A DNA stretch of 64,000 bases from Aquibacillus salsiterrae. Its GTDB lineage: Bacteria > Bacillota > Bacilli > Bacillales > Amphibacillaceae. The translations under genes and the position numbers were made by a program. The notes beneath the pieces were generated by a model that did no database searches, had not been told where the DNA came from, and saw only the letters and a list, made by a program, of their open reading frames with translations. The stretch is taken from the NCBI RefSeq assembly GCF_028416595.1, contig NZ_JAMQKC010000004.1, positions 62,001 through 126,000 on the forward strand, given 5' to 3'. Of the stretch, positions 50,671-59,798 are shown piece by piece; positions within the stretch are counted from its first letter, which is position 1, and each line of letters opens with the position of its first letter.

Positions 50671-50895
50671 TTAACATATTAACTAACCCCTTCATCAAAA
50701 TTACCAATTACCTCGCAATAGATTTTCGGTACTTTTCTCCCGTTTTTGACCGTACCTACGTATCTTTACACACGATTGGACGAAACTACAACCACATTCA
50801 TTTTTTATGTGATTTGATTCGCCACAATGTTGGTGAATAATGGATATTGTTCGTGCTATAATGAGCCTAGAGATTTTAAGTTGGGGGAAATAGTT

Positions 50896-51777
50896 TTGGC
50901 AAAACAATCCGTACTAGCGGCACTGTGGATGCAGCTTCGTCCGAAACAATGGGCGAAGAATGTGCTTGTGTTTGCCGCGCTGTTGTTTTCATTTCGCATC
51001 GTTCAATTAGATGCGGTTATCCTGTCGATTTATGGGTTTATTAGTTTTTGTTTCACAGCAAGTAGCATTTATATTATGAATGATTATAATGACCGCGAGG
51101 CTGACCGGCATCACCCGGAGAAAAAGCACCGTCCAATGGCGTCGGGGGTACTTGATCCGAAGCTAGCAATCGTCGCCGGGTTTCTACTACTTTTACTTGC
51201 GCTCGGTAGTTCGTTCGTTTTAAACAAGCTATATTTTACGGTGTTACTCATTTATTTTGTGATGAATTTATTATACAGCTTTTGGCTCAAGCATGTTGTC
51301 ATTATTGATATTATGATTATTGCTGCCGGGTTTGTGCTTCGGGCGATTGGTGGTGCGGTCATTATTAATGTGCCGTTTACCCCGTGGTTTTTGCTATGTG
51401 CGATGCTGTTATCGTTATTTTTGGCAATCGGTAAGCGGAGGCATGAGCTGTCGTTGGTGCTTGAAAAGGAAAGTTCCGGTTCGCACCGGAAAGTGTTAAA
51501 TGATTACACGATTACGCTGCTCGATCAAATGACGAGTATTGTGACAGCGGCAACGATTGTCAGCTATGCGGTCTTTACATTCACCTCTGGCAACACGGTC
51601 CATTTAATGTGGACCATCCCATTTGTTATTTACGGCATGTTTCGTTATTTGTATTTGATCCATGTCGAGCAAAAAGGCGGCGCACCAGAGCGGATTTTAT
51701 TGGAAGACAAACATATATTGGTGACAGTTATCCTCTATGCGGTAGCCGTTGTCATTATTTTTGCGATATTTGAATAA
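50896..51777 (+). CDS. ubiA: UbiA-type phosphoribosyltransferase (DPPR synthase-like)
   Basis: A 293-residue polytopic UbiA-family protein. The key motif SSIYIMNDYNDREADRHHPEKKHRPM matches N-D-x2-D-x-E-x-D-x3-H-P of decaprenyl-phosphate phosphoribosyltransferase (Rv3806c type), which transfers ribose-5-phosphate from PRPP to polyprenyl phosphate; RPKQWAKNVLVFAALLF near the start is likewise typical of that subfamily. TTG at 50896 with GGGGGAA upstream is the likely start. It is followed by DprE1- and DprE2-like genes. Confidence 0.85.
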   Translation: MAKQSVLAALWMQLRPKQWAKNVLVFAALLFSFRIVQLDAVILSIYGFISFCFTASSIYIMNDYNDREADRHHPEKKHRPMASGVLDPKLAIVAGFLLLLLALGSSFVLNKLYFTVLLIYFVMNLLYSFWLKHVVIIDIMIIAAGFVLRAIGGAVIINVPFTPWFLLCAMLLSLFLAIGKRRHELSLVLEKESSGSHRKVLNDYTITLLDQMTSIVTAATIVSYAVFTFTSGNTVHLMWTIPFVIYGMFRYLYLIHVEQKGGAPERILLEDKHILVTVILYAVAVVIIFAIFE

Positions 51778-51795
51778 CGGAAGCTTGGGGACCGT

Positions 51796-51826
51796 TCTCG
51801 TGCTTCATTTACGTTGAAGCACGAGA
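51796..51826. repeat. Hairpin between ubiA and the DprE1-like gene
   Basis: TCTCGTGCTTC and GAAGCACGAGA around a short loop, without a strong T-run. GGTTCTCGTGCT recurs at 55018, and related GGGACAGGTTCTC at 53241. It may modulate transcription within the operon. Confidence 0.6.
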
Positions 51827-51861
51827 GCCTTCCCTCTTTTCCTATGAAAGGATGCGGTTGG

Positions 51862-53220
51862 ATGGTGAAGGCACGAAAGGAAAGGCTTAGTGGTTGGGGC
51901 AATTATCCGGTTCAGTCTGGGTATGTGTTTCGGCCAGAGCATTTGGATGAATTGAAGCAAATAGTAACAGCGAAGGAATATAGTAGTTACATAGCTTATG
52001 GACTCGGTCGTAGTTACGGGGATACTCCGCTAAATCGCGGGGCTGGCGTGATTGGGACGAGCCGCTTGAATCATTTTATTGATTTTGATGAACAAACGTG
52101 CTTCCTCACGTGTGAAGCTGGTGTAACCTTACACGAAATTATTGACGTATTTTTACCACGCGGATATTACTTGCCGGTCACACCGGGGACGAAGATGGTT
52201 ACCGTTGGTGGTGCGATTGCGAATGATGTCCACGGCAAAAACCATCATGTCGATGGCACGTTTTGTGAATTTGTCGCATCGTTTGACTTGCTGACCGCTT
52301 CTGGTGAAATAATTACATGTACGCGTGACCGTCATGCTGATATTTTCTGGGCAACGGTCGGTGGGATTGGGCTAACTGGTTTGATTTTGCGGGCTACATT
52401 TAAGCTAATTCCAGTCGAGACGGCTTACATTAATGTTCGTTATGAAAAGGCTTCGAACTTGGATGAGGCGTTTGCTAAATTTCAAGCAGACGCTGATTTT
52501 ACATATTCGGTGGCGTGGATTGACTGTTTGGCAAGTGGCGACTCGCTTGGTAAATCGGTGTTGATGCGCGGTGACCATGCTCGGGTCGATGATTTGCCAG
52601 CATCGATTGTTGACCCGTTAAAGCCGGCCGATAAATTTAAGCTGAAGATGCCGATTCATGCACCAGGGATGGCACTCAATTATTATAGCATTTCGGCTTT
52701 TAACAAATTATACTACGGTATGTACAAGGATGAAGACAAGTTGGTCGAGCAATCGTCGTTTTTCCACCCGCTCGATGCGATTACTGATTGGAACAAAATG
52801 TATGGTAAAAACGGCTTCATCCAATATCAAGCTGTTTTTCCTAAACATAATAACCCGAAAGAAGGGTTGCGCAAGCTGTTGACGAAGCTTAGTGATGCAC
52901 GGCGCTCCTCTTTCCTAGCCGTGTTAAAGAGCTCGGGCCCGTGGAATGGCGGCTTGTTGTCGTTCCCGGTGGAAGGCTATACGTTGGCACTCGATATCCC
53001 GATCAAGGACGACGGTCTGTTCCCGTTTTTACGGGAGCTTGATGAGTTGGTGCTTGATTACGGCGGACGCGTCTATTTGGCGAAGGATTCATCCTTAGAA
53101 ATCTCGGCGTTCCAAGAAATGTACCCGACATGGGAGGATTTCTTAGACGTGAAGGAGAAAGTTGACCCGGGTCATTTGTTCTCTTCCTCGATGGGACGAC
53201 GATTAGGATTAAGTAAATAA
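51862..53220 (+). CDS. dprE1: DprE1-like FAD oxidase (polyprenyl-phosphoryl-ribose)
   Basis: A 452-residue VAO-type flavoprotein. SYIAYGLGRSYGDTPLNRG and PGTKMVTVGGAIANDVHGKNHH form the FAD site, including the His region conserved in DprE1. The C-terminal half (NGFIQYQAVFPK, GGLLSFPVEGYTLALDIPIK, YGGRVYLAKDSS) matches DprE1, which oxidises decaprenylphosphoryl-ribose at C2. By my alignment from memory, the Cys hit by benzothiazinones in M. tuberculosis is Ala here (TLALDIPI). Start ATG 51862 has AAAGGA nine bases upstream. Confidence 0.85.
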   Translation: MVKARKERLSGWGNYPVQSGYVFRPEHLDELKQIVTAKEYSSYIAYGLGRSYGDTPLNRGAGVIGTSRLNHFIDFDEQTCFLTCEAGVTLHEIIDVFLPRGYYLPVTPGTKMVTVGGAIANDVHGKNHHVDGTFCEFVASFDLLTASGEIITCTRDRHADIFWATVGGIGLTGLILRATFKLIPVETAYINVRYEKASNLDEAFAKFQADADFTYSVAWIDCLASGDSLGKSVLMRGDHARVDDLPASIVDPLKPADKFKLKMPIHAPGMALNYYSISAFNKLYYGMYKDEDKLVEQSSFFHPLDAITDWNKMYGKNGFIQYQAVFPKHNNPKEGLRKLLTKLSDARRSSFLAVLKSSGPWNGGLLSFPVEGYTLALDIPIKDDGLFPFLRELDELVLDYGGRVYLAKDSSLEISAFQEMYPTWEDFLDVKEKVDPGHLFSSSMGRRLGLSK

Positions 53221-53325
53221 GCTGACTACTGCGGGCAGGAAGGGGACAGGTTCTCTATCCTTGCTTTGAGGCTCGAAATGGGAGCAGGATAACCGTCTCC
53301 CAACAAATTTTAAGGAGTGATGAGA

Positions 53326-54066
53326 ATGGGCTCTATACTTGTGCTAGGTGCTAATTCGACGATTGCGCAGGCAACAGTTAGGAAATTAACTGATAAGGGA
53401 AAACATTTTATTTTAACGAGTCGCGATCCATCGCAGCTCGAAGACTTAAAGAATGATATAAACATTCGTAGCCAAGTCGATGTGCAAGTTAGGGAGTTTG
53501 ATGCACTTGATTTTGCTGGGCATAAAGCATTTTTTGACGATGTTGTTGGTAGTGTTGATGTGCTCGATGGTGTTCTGCTCATGTACGGGGCAATGGATGA
53601 CCAGAAGCTTGCCGAACATGATTTTGCCGTGGCGCGAAACATGATTGATGTCAACTACACATCGGCCGTTTCGATGTTAAATATTGCGGCCAATTACTTT
53701 GAGCAGCGCGGTGCCGGGTTTATTTGTGCCGTCTCGTCTGTCGCTGGTGACCGGGGTCGGAAAAGCAATTACATCTACGGCTCGACGAAAGCTGGACTAT
53801 CTGTCTATTTGCAAGGGCTGCGTAATCGCCTGCACAGGGCTGGTGTCCACGTCATTACGATTAAGCCTGGCATGGTCGATACGAAAATGACGTACGGTCT
53901 AGTTGAGCCGGGACCGCTACTCGCCGACCCTGTTACGGTTGGGCGCGACATTGCAAATGGGATTACGGCTCGGCGTGAAGTCGTGTATACACCGTGGTTT
54001 TGGCTGATTATTATGGGGATTATTAAACTTATCCCTGAAAAAATCTTTAAGCGGACCGATTTGTGA
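53326..54066 (+). CDS. dprE2: DprE2-like short-chain reductase
   Basis: A 246-residue SDR protein: ILVLGANSTIAQATVRKL cofactor loop, NYTSAVSMLN, VSSVAGDRGRKSNYIYGSTKAGL with the Y-x-x-x-K pair, and VITIKPGMVDTKMTYGL. G-A-N-S-x-I-A and the D-R-G-R-x-x-N-Y-x-Y-G-S-x-K block are those of DprE2, which reduces the 2-keto intermediate to arabinose. A C-terminal hydrophobic stretch (WLIIMGIIKLIP) is also typical. AAGGAG precedes the chosen ATG. It is directly coupled to the next gene. Confidence 0.87.
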   Translation: MGSILVLGANSTIAQATVRKLTDKGKHFILTSRDPSQLEDLKNDINIRSQVDVQVREFDALDFAGHKAFFDDVVGSVDVLDGVLLMYGAMDDQKLAEHDFAVARNMIDVNYTSAVSMLNIAANYFEQRGAGFICAVSSVAGDRGRKSNYIYGSTKAGLSVYLQGLRNRLHRAGVHVITIKPGMVDTKMTYGLVEPGPLLADPVTVGRDIANGITARREVVYTPWFWLIIMGIIKLIPEKIFKRTDL

Positions 54067-55043
54067 TGGAGAGTGCACGTTTAGTTCCGAAGCTGTTGAC
54101 AGGGCTCGTCGTTGGCGTCCTTGTCGTAGCCGGATTTTTACTGTTTGCTGATTTGCAAAAAGTACTTGATACGATTCGGCGGATGCCAGGGGAATGGTTG
54201 CTCCTGGCCTTTATTTTGACCTTTATCAGTTACCTCGTTCGCTTGTGGAAATGGCATGTATTTTCGCGCTGGTCAGGGTTTACGATTGGTTTTTTCGATA
54301 ATGCGGCAATTTTTTTCATCGGCTTGATGATGTCGATTACACCAGGAAAAGCCGGCGAGCTGTTAAAAGGCTATTATTTGGAAAAAAGAGCGGGTGTCAG
54401 CTATGCTGCGTCGATTCCGGTTATTTTTTACGACAGACTAACGGATGTGCTCGCGATGCTTGCTTTAGTTAGTATCGGGATGACGGTCTATCCGCTTGGA
54501 ATTACTTCTGTTGTCGTACTTGCTGCTGCTATTGTCTTATTTTTTATCTTGCTGCAACGACGTAAGTTGCTGTTTCGTCTAATTGAATGGGTGACCGTCC
54601 CGAACAAGCTACGCCGCTTCCGGGGGATGTTCCACGACTTTTATGAGCACACGTTACAGCTTTTACAGTGGAAAAAGTTAGTTTATGCGTTTGTGATTAG
54701 CTTCGTTGCGTGGTTGTTCGAGTGCTTGAGTTTGTTTGTCATCTTACAGGCGTTCGATGTCGATATGTCCGTTGTTGCTTCGATTTTGACGTTTAGCTTA
54801 GGTACAATCGCCGGGGCAGTGTCAATGATTCCAGGTGGGCTCGGTGCGGCAGAAGGAAGCATCACCGGATTGTTAATCTACTTCGGTGTCGAGGCAAATT
54901 TAGCCGTAACCATTTCATTATTAATTCGGTTTGTGACACTGTGGTTCGGTGTTGTACTTGGTATCATCATTTTTGTATTAACAAGAAAACGACTTGTGCG
55001 GCGGGAGCATGGGGGCGGTTCTCGTGCTACTTTAAGACGCTAA
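54066..55043 (+). CDS. LPG-synthase-TM-like membrane protein, possible flippase
   Basis: A 325-residue protein with about eight membrane segments and the YbhN/LPG_synthase_TM signature: FIGLMMSITPGKAGELLKGYYL, ASIPVIFYDRLTDVLAML, and SMIPGGLGAAEGSITGLL. Members are proposed flippases or carriers for lipid-linked substrates. It overlaps dprE2 by one base (TGATG). In mycobacteria the arabinose donor is moved by a different (GtrA-type) protein, so a flippase role here is inferred from position. Confidence 0.78.
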   Translation: MESARLVPKLLTGLVVGVLVVAGFLLFADLQKVLDTIRRMPGEWLLLAFILTFISYLVRLWKWHVFSRWSGFTIGFFDNAAIFFIGLMMSITPGKAGELLKGYYLEKRAGVSYAASIPVIFYDRLTDVLAMLALVSIGMTVYPLGITSVVVLAAAIVLFFILLQRRKLLFRLIEWVTVPNKLRRFRGMFHDFYEHTLQLLQWKKLVYAFVISFVAWLFECLSLFVILQAFDVDMSVVASILTFSLGTIAGAVSMIPGGLGAAEGSITGLLIYFGVEANLAVTISLLIRFVTLWFGVVLGIIIFVLTRKRLVRREHGGGSRATLRR

Positions 55044-55113
55044 GCTAGGAATTTTTTGTAATAATTAGGAAGCGGAAGAGTCGTCCCTCCGCTTCTACGA
55101 AAGGATGGTTTGG

Positions 55114-55539
55114 ATGCCATATTTTGTTGCGCCGTTTGTTGGGTGGGTTGCATCTGGTTGTTTGAAGTTTTTGATTAACATGATTAGACATGGCAAGGAT
55201 GCTCGTTTACATATGGGAAATGGTGGTTTTCCGAGCACCCACACATCGACCGTGTCTGCGACGGTCTTTTTAATTGGGTTTGGCGAGGGGTGGTTTTCCC
55301 CTGCGTTTGGCATTGGTGTCGCCTTTTTATTTATTACGATTATTGATGCGACAGGCCTGCGGATTGCTGTTGGGAAGCAAGCAACTGTTGTCAATACTCT
55401 GACAGATGGGCAAAAGGAGCGCGTTATGCTGCGTGAGCGCATGGGCCATACGAAGCTTGAAATTGCTGGCGGGCTTGTCGTTGGCTTTATTTGCAGCCTC
55501 GTCCTCTTTGTTGGTTGGAGGCTGATTGTCGGTGATTAA
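55114..55539 (+). CDS. Divergent PAP2-family phosphatase
   Basis: A 141-residue membrane protein with NGGFPSTHTSTVSATVFLIG and LRERMGHTKLEIAGGLVVG, the conserved blocks of the DUF212/divergent PAP2 family. In the mycobacterial pathway a PAP2-type enzyme (Rv3807c) removes the 5-phosphate from decaprenylphosphoryl-5-phosphoribose; this gene could fill that gap. ATG at 55114 is preferred because AAAGG is nine bases upstream. Confidence 0.78.
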   Translation: MPYFVAPFVGWVASGCLKFLINMIRHGKDARLHMGNGGFPSTHTSTVSATVFLIGFGEGWFSPAFGIGVAFLFITIIDATGLRIAVGKQATVVNTLTDGQKERVMLRERMGHTKLEIAGGLVVGFICSLVLFVGWRLIVGD

Positions 55540-57013
55540 TCGACTACATCGCACATGGCTTATTTGTTTATTTTTCGGATACAGTATTTACATTTTTGTC
55601 CAAGGCTACTATGACACAAACGGGTACCTATCGTCCGACTCGGCCCATTACCTTCAGCTTGCGCAAAACATGTTAAACGGGAATGGGATGACGACGACAG
55701 ACCTCGTCCCGCAAATGAGTGGTTATTTTGCCACATGGCCTGTCGGATACCCACTATTAATTGCTGGCGTTGCATCGATTTCTGGTATGGATGTGTTTTG
55801 GGCAGCGAAACTTGTTAATAGCTTGTTATTCGGACTTTGTCTGATCTTACTTGAACGTTTGTTTGGCAACCGCGCAGGCCTCGTCGCATTCGTATTTTTT
55901 ATCAGCACAGCAACGGAAATATTTGCCTATACGTGGTCAGAAGTGCCGTTCATCTTCGGATTGATTTGGCTCGTTTACGGTATTTCCCGGTACATGACAA
56001 TGAGGAGATTTATCTTTGCTGTGCAGATGCTATTTGCCGCTGTGTTTTTATTTATGGCAAGATACATTGGCTTGATCGGGGCTTGCATCATTGGACTGAT
56101 TGGATTTTATTATTTGTTCAAACGCGAGTGGAAAGCGATGCTCGTTTGCTGGGTCACCGGGATAATTCCGATTCTATTTGCCGCGGTTTATTTATCGAAA
56201 AATTATCTAGAAACAGGACAGTTTACCGGGATGGAGCGCATTCCGCGGCCTGAGACGAGCAGTGAATTTTGGCGAATGCTAACAGATGCGATGGTTGCTG
56301 AATTTAATTTATTTAGCATCAGTAAGGAACAGTTTTTCACTGCTAGTATCGTTGTCTTAGTCGGTGCGATTGTCTTGTTTATCCGGCCAACATTTATTAA
56401 AGCCCTTTTTACCGTGGAACAGAGGCGCATGCTTGTTCCTGCGTTATTCTTTTTCGTGAGCGTCATTTATTTCGTCGCGATTGTGTACATGCGCTGGAGC
56501 TCGCAATTCGATCCGTTTAACTTCCGCTTACTCGGTCCGTCAACTGTGATGTTATGGCTTGCGATTGTCGGGTGGATTGCCAAGCTTGATGGTAAGAGCT
56601 TTCGGCGGTGGCGCAATACGGTAGTGCTTCTGTTTGGCTGTACGTTTATCATGACGATTTTGTATGATACGTACAGTTTAGCGATCAGTAAGGCCGATAA
56701 ATACGGGGCAACTCGTGCAGATGTATTGGAAACATTCGAGCAAATCCCGAGCGGAAGTATTGTCGCGCTTGAAAATATCCACGCCCGTTATTTGCGCACT
56801 GATTTGCAGTATATTAAAGTGTATCAACTCCCCTATTTTAAAAAGAAAGAATCCGTTGCTACGTTTATCGAACGCGTGACACCAAACAGAGCAAAAGGCG
56901 TGTATCTACAAGTCCGCCCTCTCCCTGCGACAAGGTATCATCAGAGCTTTGTGAATTTAATGGAAGAAAATAAAGATAAACAATTTGTACAGCTCGACAA
57001 GGGCGATAGGTAG
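55532..57013 (+). CDS. GT-C-type membrane glycosyltransferase
   Basis: About 493 residues with 10-12 membrane segments. The first external loop has YLSSDSAHYLQLAQNMLNGNGM, an acidic catalytic-loop pattern like that of ArnT/PMT-type GT-C enzymes, followed by WPVGYPLLIAG. The C-terminal soluble part (residues 400-493) is short. Such enzymes use polyprenyl-phosphate sugars, so it is the natural user of the arabinose donor made by the upstream genes. GTG at 55532 overlaps the upstream stop; GGAGG is ten bases ahead. Confidence 0.75.
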   Translation: MINRLHRTWLICLFFGYSIYIFVQGYYDTNGYLSSDSAHYLQLAQNMLNGNGMTTTDLVPQMSGYFATWPVGYPLLIAGVASISGMDVFWAAKLVNSLLFGLCLILLERLFGNRAGLVAFVFFISTATEIFAYTWSEVPFIFGLIWLVYGISRYMTMRRFIFAVQMLFAAVFLFMARYIGLIGACIIGLIGFYYLFKREWKAMLVCWVTGIIPILFAAVYLSKNYLETGQFTGMERIPRPETSSEFWRMLTDAMVAEFNLFSISKEQFFTASIVVLVGAIVLFIRPTFIKALFTVEQRRMLVPALFFFVSVIYFVAIVYMRWSSQFDPFNFRLLGPSTVMLWLAIVGWIAKLDGKSFRRWRNTVVLLFGCTFIMTILYDTYSLAISKADKYGATRADVLETFEQIPSGSIVALENIHARYLRTDLQYIKVYQLPYFKKKESVATFIERVTPNRAKGVYLQVRPLPATRYHQSFVNLMEENKDKQFVQLDKGDR

Positions 57014-57047
57014 CTTATCGAACCGGATTGATATTGTTAGACAAGAA

Positions 57048-57165
57048 AAGCGCCAGTGCCTTGCTTAGTCCCGACAGGCATAAGACAAGACCTGACGTGG
57101 CGCTCAAAGGGATTGTCTTATGACCCCGAGGGACTAGGCACTGAACCTAGACAGCTCTAAATCTT
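57048..57165. repeat. Palindromic mini-element
   Basis: GTGCC/GGCAC, TAGTCCC/GGGACTA and ATAAGACAA/TTGTCTTAT arms give one long hairpin. Same outer signature (AAGAAAAGCG at one side, CTAGACAGCTC at the other) as the element inside rpn copy 2, with different but still matching arms. Confidence 0.75.
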
Positions 57166-57179
57166 TTTAAAACTCTACC

Positions 57180-57226
57180 AAAAAGCCAAGGGGTAGTTTT
57201 TCTTGACCTACACCCTTGGCTTTTTA
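57180..57226. terminator. Two-way terminator
   Basis: AAAAAGCCAAGGG and CCCTTGGCTTTTT close both the GT operon (plus) and the tagO-like gene (minus), whose stop codon overlaps the right arm. Confidence 0.85.
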
Positions 57227-58291
57227 TTTGTTCACTTTATTTAATGTTTTTCTGAGCATGCGTAATACAGGTTTTTTGCCATTTACTGCACCAACGATTT
57301 CGGCAAAAATATGCAATAACACGAGGACAATGAGCGTTATGATTAGTGATGCACTAAGCGTCGCATTGGAAAATAAAATCGCTAACACGCCAAACACCGT
57401 ACTAAATGCATAAATGATTAAAACGGTCATCCGGTGACTAAAGCCTGCCGCGAGCAATTGATAGTGAATGTGAAACTTGTCCGGCATCATAATATTTTCA
57501 CCTTTAAAGGCTCGTCTAACAATCGCGAACAGCGTGTCGAAGATCGGGACGGCGAGCACGATAATCGGAATAATGAAGCTAAACAGGGTGACATTTTTAA
57601 ACAGTCCTAAGATTGAAATCACCGCGACTGAATAGCCGAGAAACATCGAGCCCGTATCTCCCATGTAAATCTTCGCTGGATGAAAATTGTGGTATAAAAA
57701 TCCAAAATTACTGCCAATTAATACGATACAATACATAAAAACGGCCACTCGGACATCGACAAAAGCCATGACAGCAATGCTCGTTAGTGCGATCGTTGTC
57801 ACGCCAGACGCCAAACCATCGAGCCCGTCAATTAAGTTAATCGCGTTTGTGATGCCAATAATCCACAAAAAAGTTATTAATATGCTAAACGATTCTAAGG
57901 GAACAATCCCAATTATTGGTATGGTTATTTTTTCAATTAATAGCCCAGAATATATGAGTATTCCACTGGCAATTACTTGTCCGGCCAGTTTATAAACGGG
58001 TTTTAGTTGAAAGATGTCATCGAGTATTCCGGTAATGATGATAACGAAGGTCCCGATCATGATTGGCCAAAAATATGTGAACGTTGGCTGAAGATAGATG
58101 AATCCAGCGATAACACCGAGATAAATCGCAAGACCGCCTAATCGCGGCGTCACAACAGTATGAATTTTTCGGTGGTCTGGTACATCCATCGCACCAATCA
58201 GAACCGCCAATTTCTTCACTTGCGGCGTCAGGATCCATGTCGCAACGAGTGAGATGATGAAAGCAATCACCAGCTCATCTATTTCAAACAT
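57224..58291 (-). CDS. tagO: Undecaprenyl-phosphate GlcNAc-1-P transferase, paralogue 1
   Basis: A 355-residue MraY/WecA-family protein with about 10 membrane segments: VPDHRKIHTVVTPRLGGLAIYLG, INLIDGLDGLASGVTTIAL, FLYHNFHPAKIYMGDTGSMFLGY, and the late DKFHIHYQLLAAGFSH loop. This enzyme puts GlcNAc-1-P on undecaprenyl phosphate, starting teichoic or teichuronic-type polymers. The ATG at 58291 begins MFEIDELV; the open frame continues upstream without a good start. Confidence 0.9.
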   Translation of the reverse strand: MFEIDELVIAFIISLVATWILTPQVKKLAVLIGAMDVPDHRKIHTVVTPRLGGLAIYLGVIAGFIYLQPTFTYFWPIMIGTFVIIITGILDDIFQLKPVYKLAGQVIASGILIYSGLLIEKITIPIIGIVPLESFSILITFLWIIGITNAINLIDGLDGLASGVTTIALTSIAVMAFVDVRVAVFMYCIVLIGSNFGFLYHNFHPAKIYMGDTGSMFLGYSVAVISILGLFKNVTLFSFIIPIIVLAVPIFDTLFAIVRRAFKGENIMMPDKFHIHYQLLAAGFSHRMTVLIIYAFSTVFGVLAILFSNATLSASLIITLIVLVLLHIFAEIVGAVNGKKPVLRMLRKTLNKVNK

Positions 58292-58445
58292 ATATATCCC
58301 TACTTTTAATTGTGATTTACCGTTAATATGGCTAAATGGTGAAGGAACTATGATGTTCAAAATTTGGAAGCAGTTATTGTAAGAACAAAAGCGCACGAAC
58401 GATTCCTCCGCTTCCATGTATAATTTTGTATTTTTTGCAAAAAAT

Positions 58446-58479
58446 AAAAGCACTTCCTAAAGTAGTAAGGAAGTGCTTT
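58446..58479 (-). terminator. Terminator of tagO paralogue 2
   Basis: AAAGCACTTCCT pairs with AGGAAGTGCTTT and is followed by T on the minus strand, six bases after the stop. Confidence 0.85.
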
Positions 58480-58484
58480 GATGA

Positions 58485-59540
58485 TTATTTCTTTACTTTT
58501 GTGCTTTTGACTAGGTTTAATATTGGGCGGTAGCTGTCACTAATTAAGCCAGTTACTTCGACAATTAGTTCAATCATAATTAGTAGTAATACTAGCGTGA
58601 TAACCGAGCCATACACCGTTGCCTCCGTGAATACTACAGCAGCTAAGCTAAATAAAGCACTAAGGGCATAAATAGCAATTACTGTTTGGCGGTGTGTATA
58701 GCCGAGACGAATTAAACAGTGGTGCAGGTGTAATTTATCTGGTGCCGATAATGGCTTTCGGTTAATAATGCGTCGAATAATCGCAAACACCGTATCCAAA
58801 ATAGGTACACCTAAAATAATAATTGGCACAATTAACGAGATAACCGTTAAGTTTTTGAAAAGACCCATAACAGACAGTGTACTAATCATATACCCTAAGA
58901 AAAGTGCGCCTGTATCACCCATGAAAATCTTCGCCGGGTGGAAATTATAGATTAAAAATCCAAGTGTACTACCTAACATAATTAGACCTAAGAGTGCGAC
59001 AACCGTACTTCCCATCGATATCGCCATCCCTGAGATGGTAATTAAAGCAATCGATGATACTCCAGCTGCAAGCCCGTCTAGACCATCAATTAAGTTAATC
59101 GCATTAGTAATGGCAACAATCCAAATAATGGTTAACGGAATCGCGAAATAGCCAAATTCAATCCGGTCTACAAATGGTAGTGTCACGAAATCGATTTGAA
59201 CGCCACCAAGAACCGTAATAATAGCAGCTAACAACTGGCCACCAAGCTTTGTTTTAGCTGAAAGTTCTTTCATATCATCAAGTACACCGACAAGCGTAAT
59301 GATGAAAGAACCGATTAGAATTGGCCATATTTCTGCTAAGCTTCCTGGTAAAAATAAAACAATACCAAGCACGAAGCTTATGTAGATGGCAAGACCACCT
59401 AATCTCGGCATGATTTTCACATGAACTTTTCTTGCATTCGGCTGGTCAACAGCACCGATGCGAATCGCCAATTTTTTAATTTGTGGTGTTAGTAAAATCG
59501 ATGCAATAAAGCATAATAATAAAGCCAAAAATCCCATCAT
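58485..59540 (-). CDS. tagO: Undecaprenyl-phosphate GlcNAc-1-P transferase, paralogue 2
   Basis: A 351-residue protein, clearly paralogous to the previous one (QPNARKVHVKIMPRLGGLAIYIS, INLIDGLDGLAAGVSSIAL, YNFHPAKIFMGDTGALFLGY, DKLHLHHCLIRLGYTH). It has H-L-H-H in the last loop where paralogue 1 has H-I-H-Y. AGGAGG lies four and seven bases before two consecutive ATGs. Each paralogue has its own terminator or promoter region, so they are separate transcription units that may start different wall polymers. Confidence 0.9.
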   Translation of the reverse strand: MMGFLALLLCFIASILLTPQIKKLAIRIGAVDQPNARKVHVKIMPRLGGLAIYISFVLGIVLFLPGSLAEIWPILIGSFIITLVGVLDDMKELSAKTKLGGQLLAAIITVLGGVQIDFVTLPFVDRIEFGYFAIPLTIIWIVAITNAINLIDGLDGLAAGVSSIALITISGMAISMGSTVVALLGLIMLGSTLGFLIYNFHPAKIFMGDTGALFLGYMISTLSVMGLFKNLTVISLIVPIIILGVPILDTVFAIIRRIINRKPLSAPDKLHLHHCLIRLGYTHRQTVIAIYALSALFSLAAVVFTEATVYGSVITLVLLLIMIELIVEVTGLISDSYRPILNLVKSTKVKK

Positions 59541-59798
59541 GAATCCTCCTAGGAAAGTAAATCCTGATAACTTGTTTCATTGCCTGCTAGTTTTATAGAC
59601 GTTGCTTGCTTGTTAAAAGTTTCAAAAAATAGTACGTAGCATGATGCATACAAGCCCCTATGCTAATTTACATTCTGCCTAATTATAAGAAATTAAATTA
59701 AAAATTTCAATCTATTTTTTTACCCATATCAAAAATAGTAAGAAAAGCTCAAGGCGCGCCTTGCTAGACCTGACAGGCAAGACCCGCAGGCATGTAGG

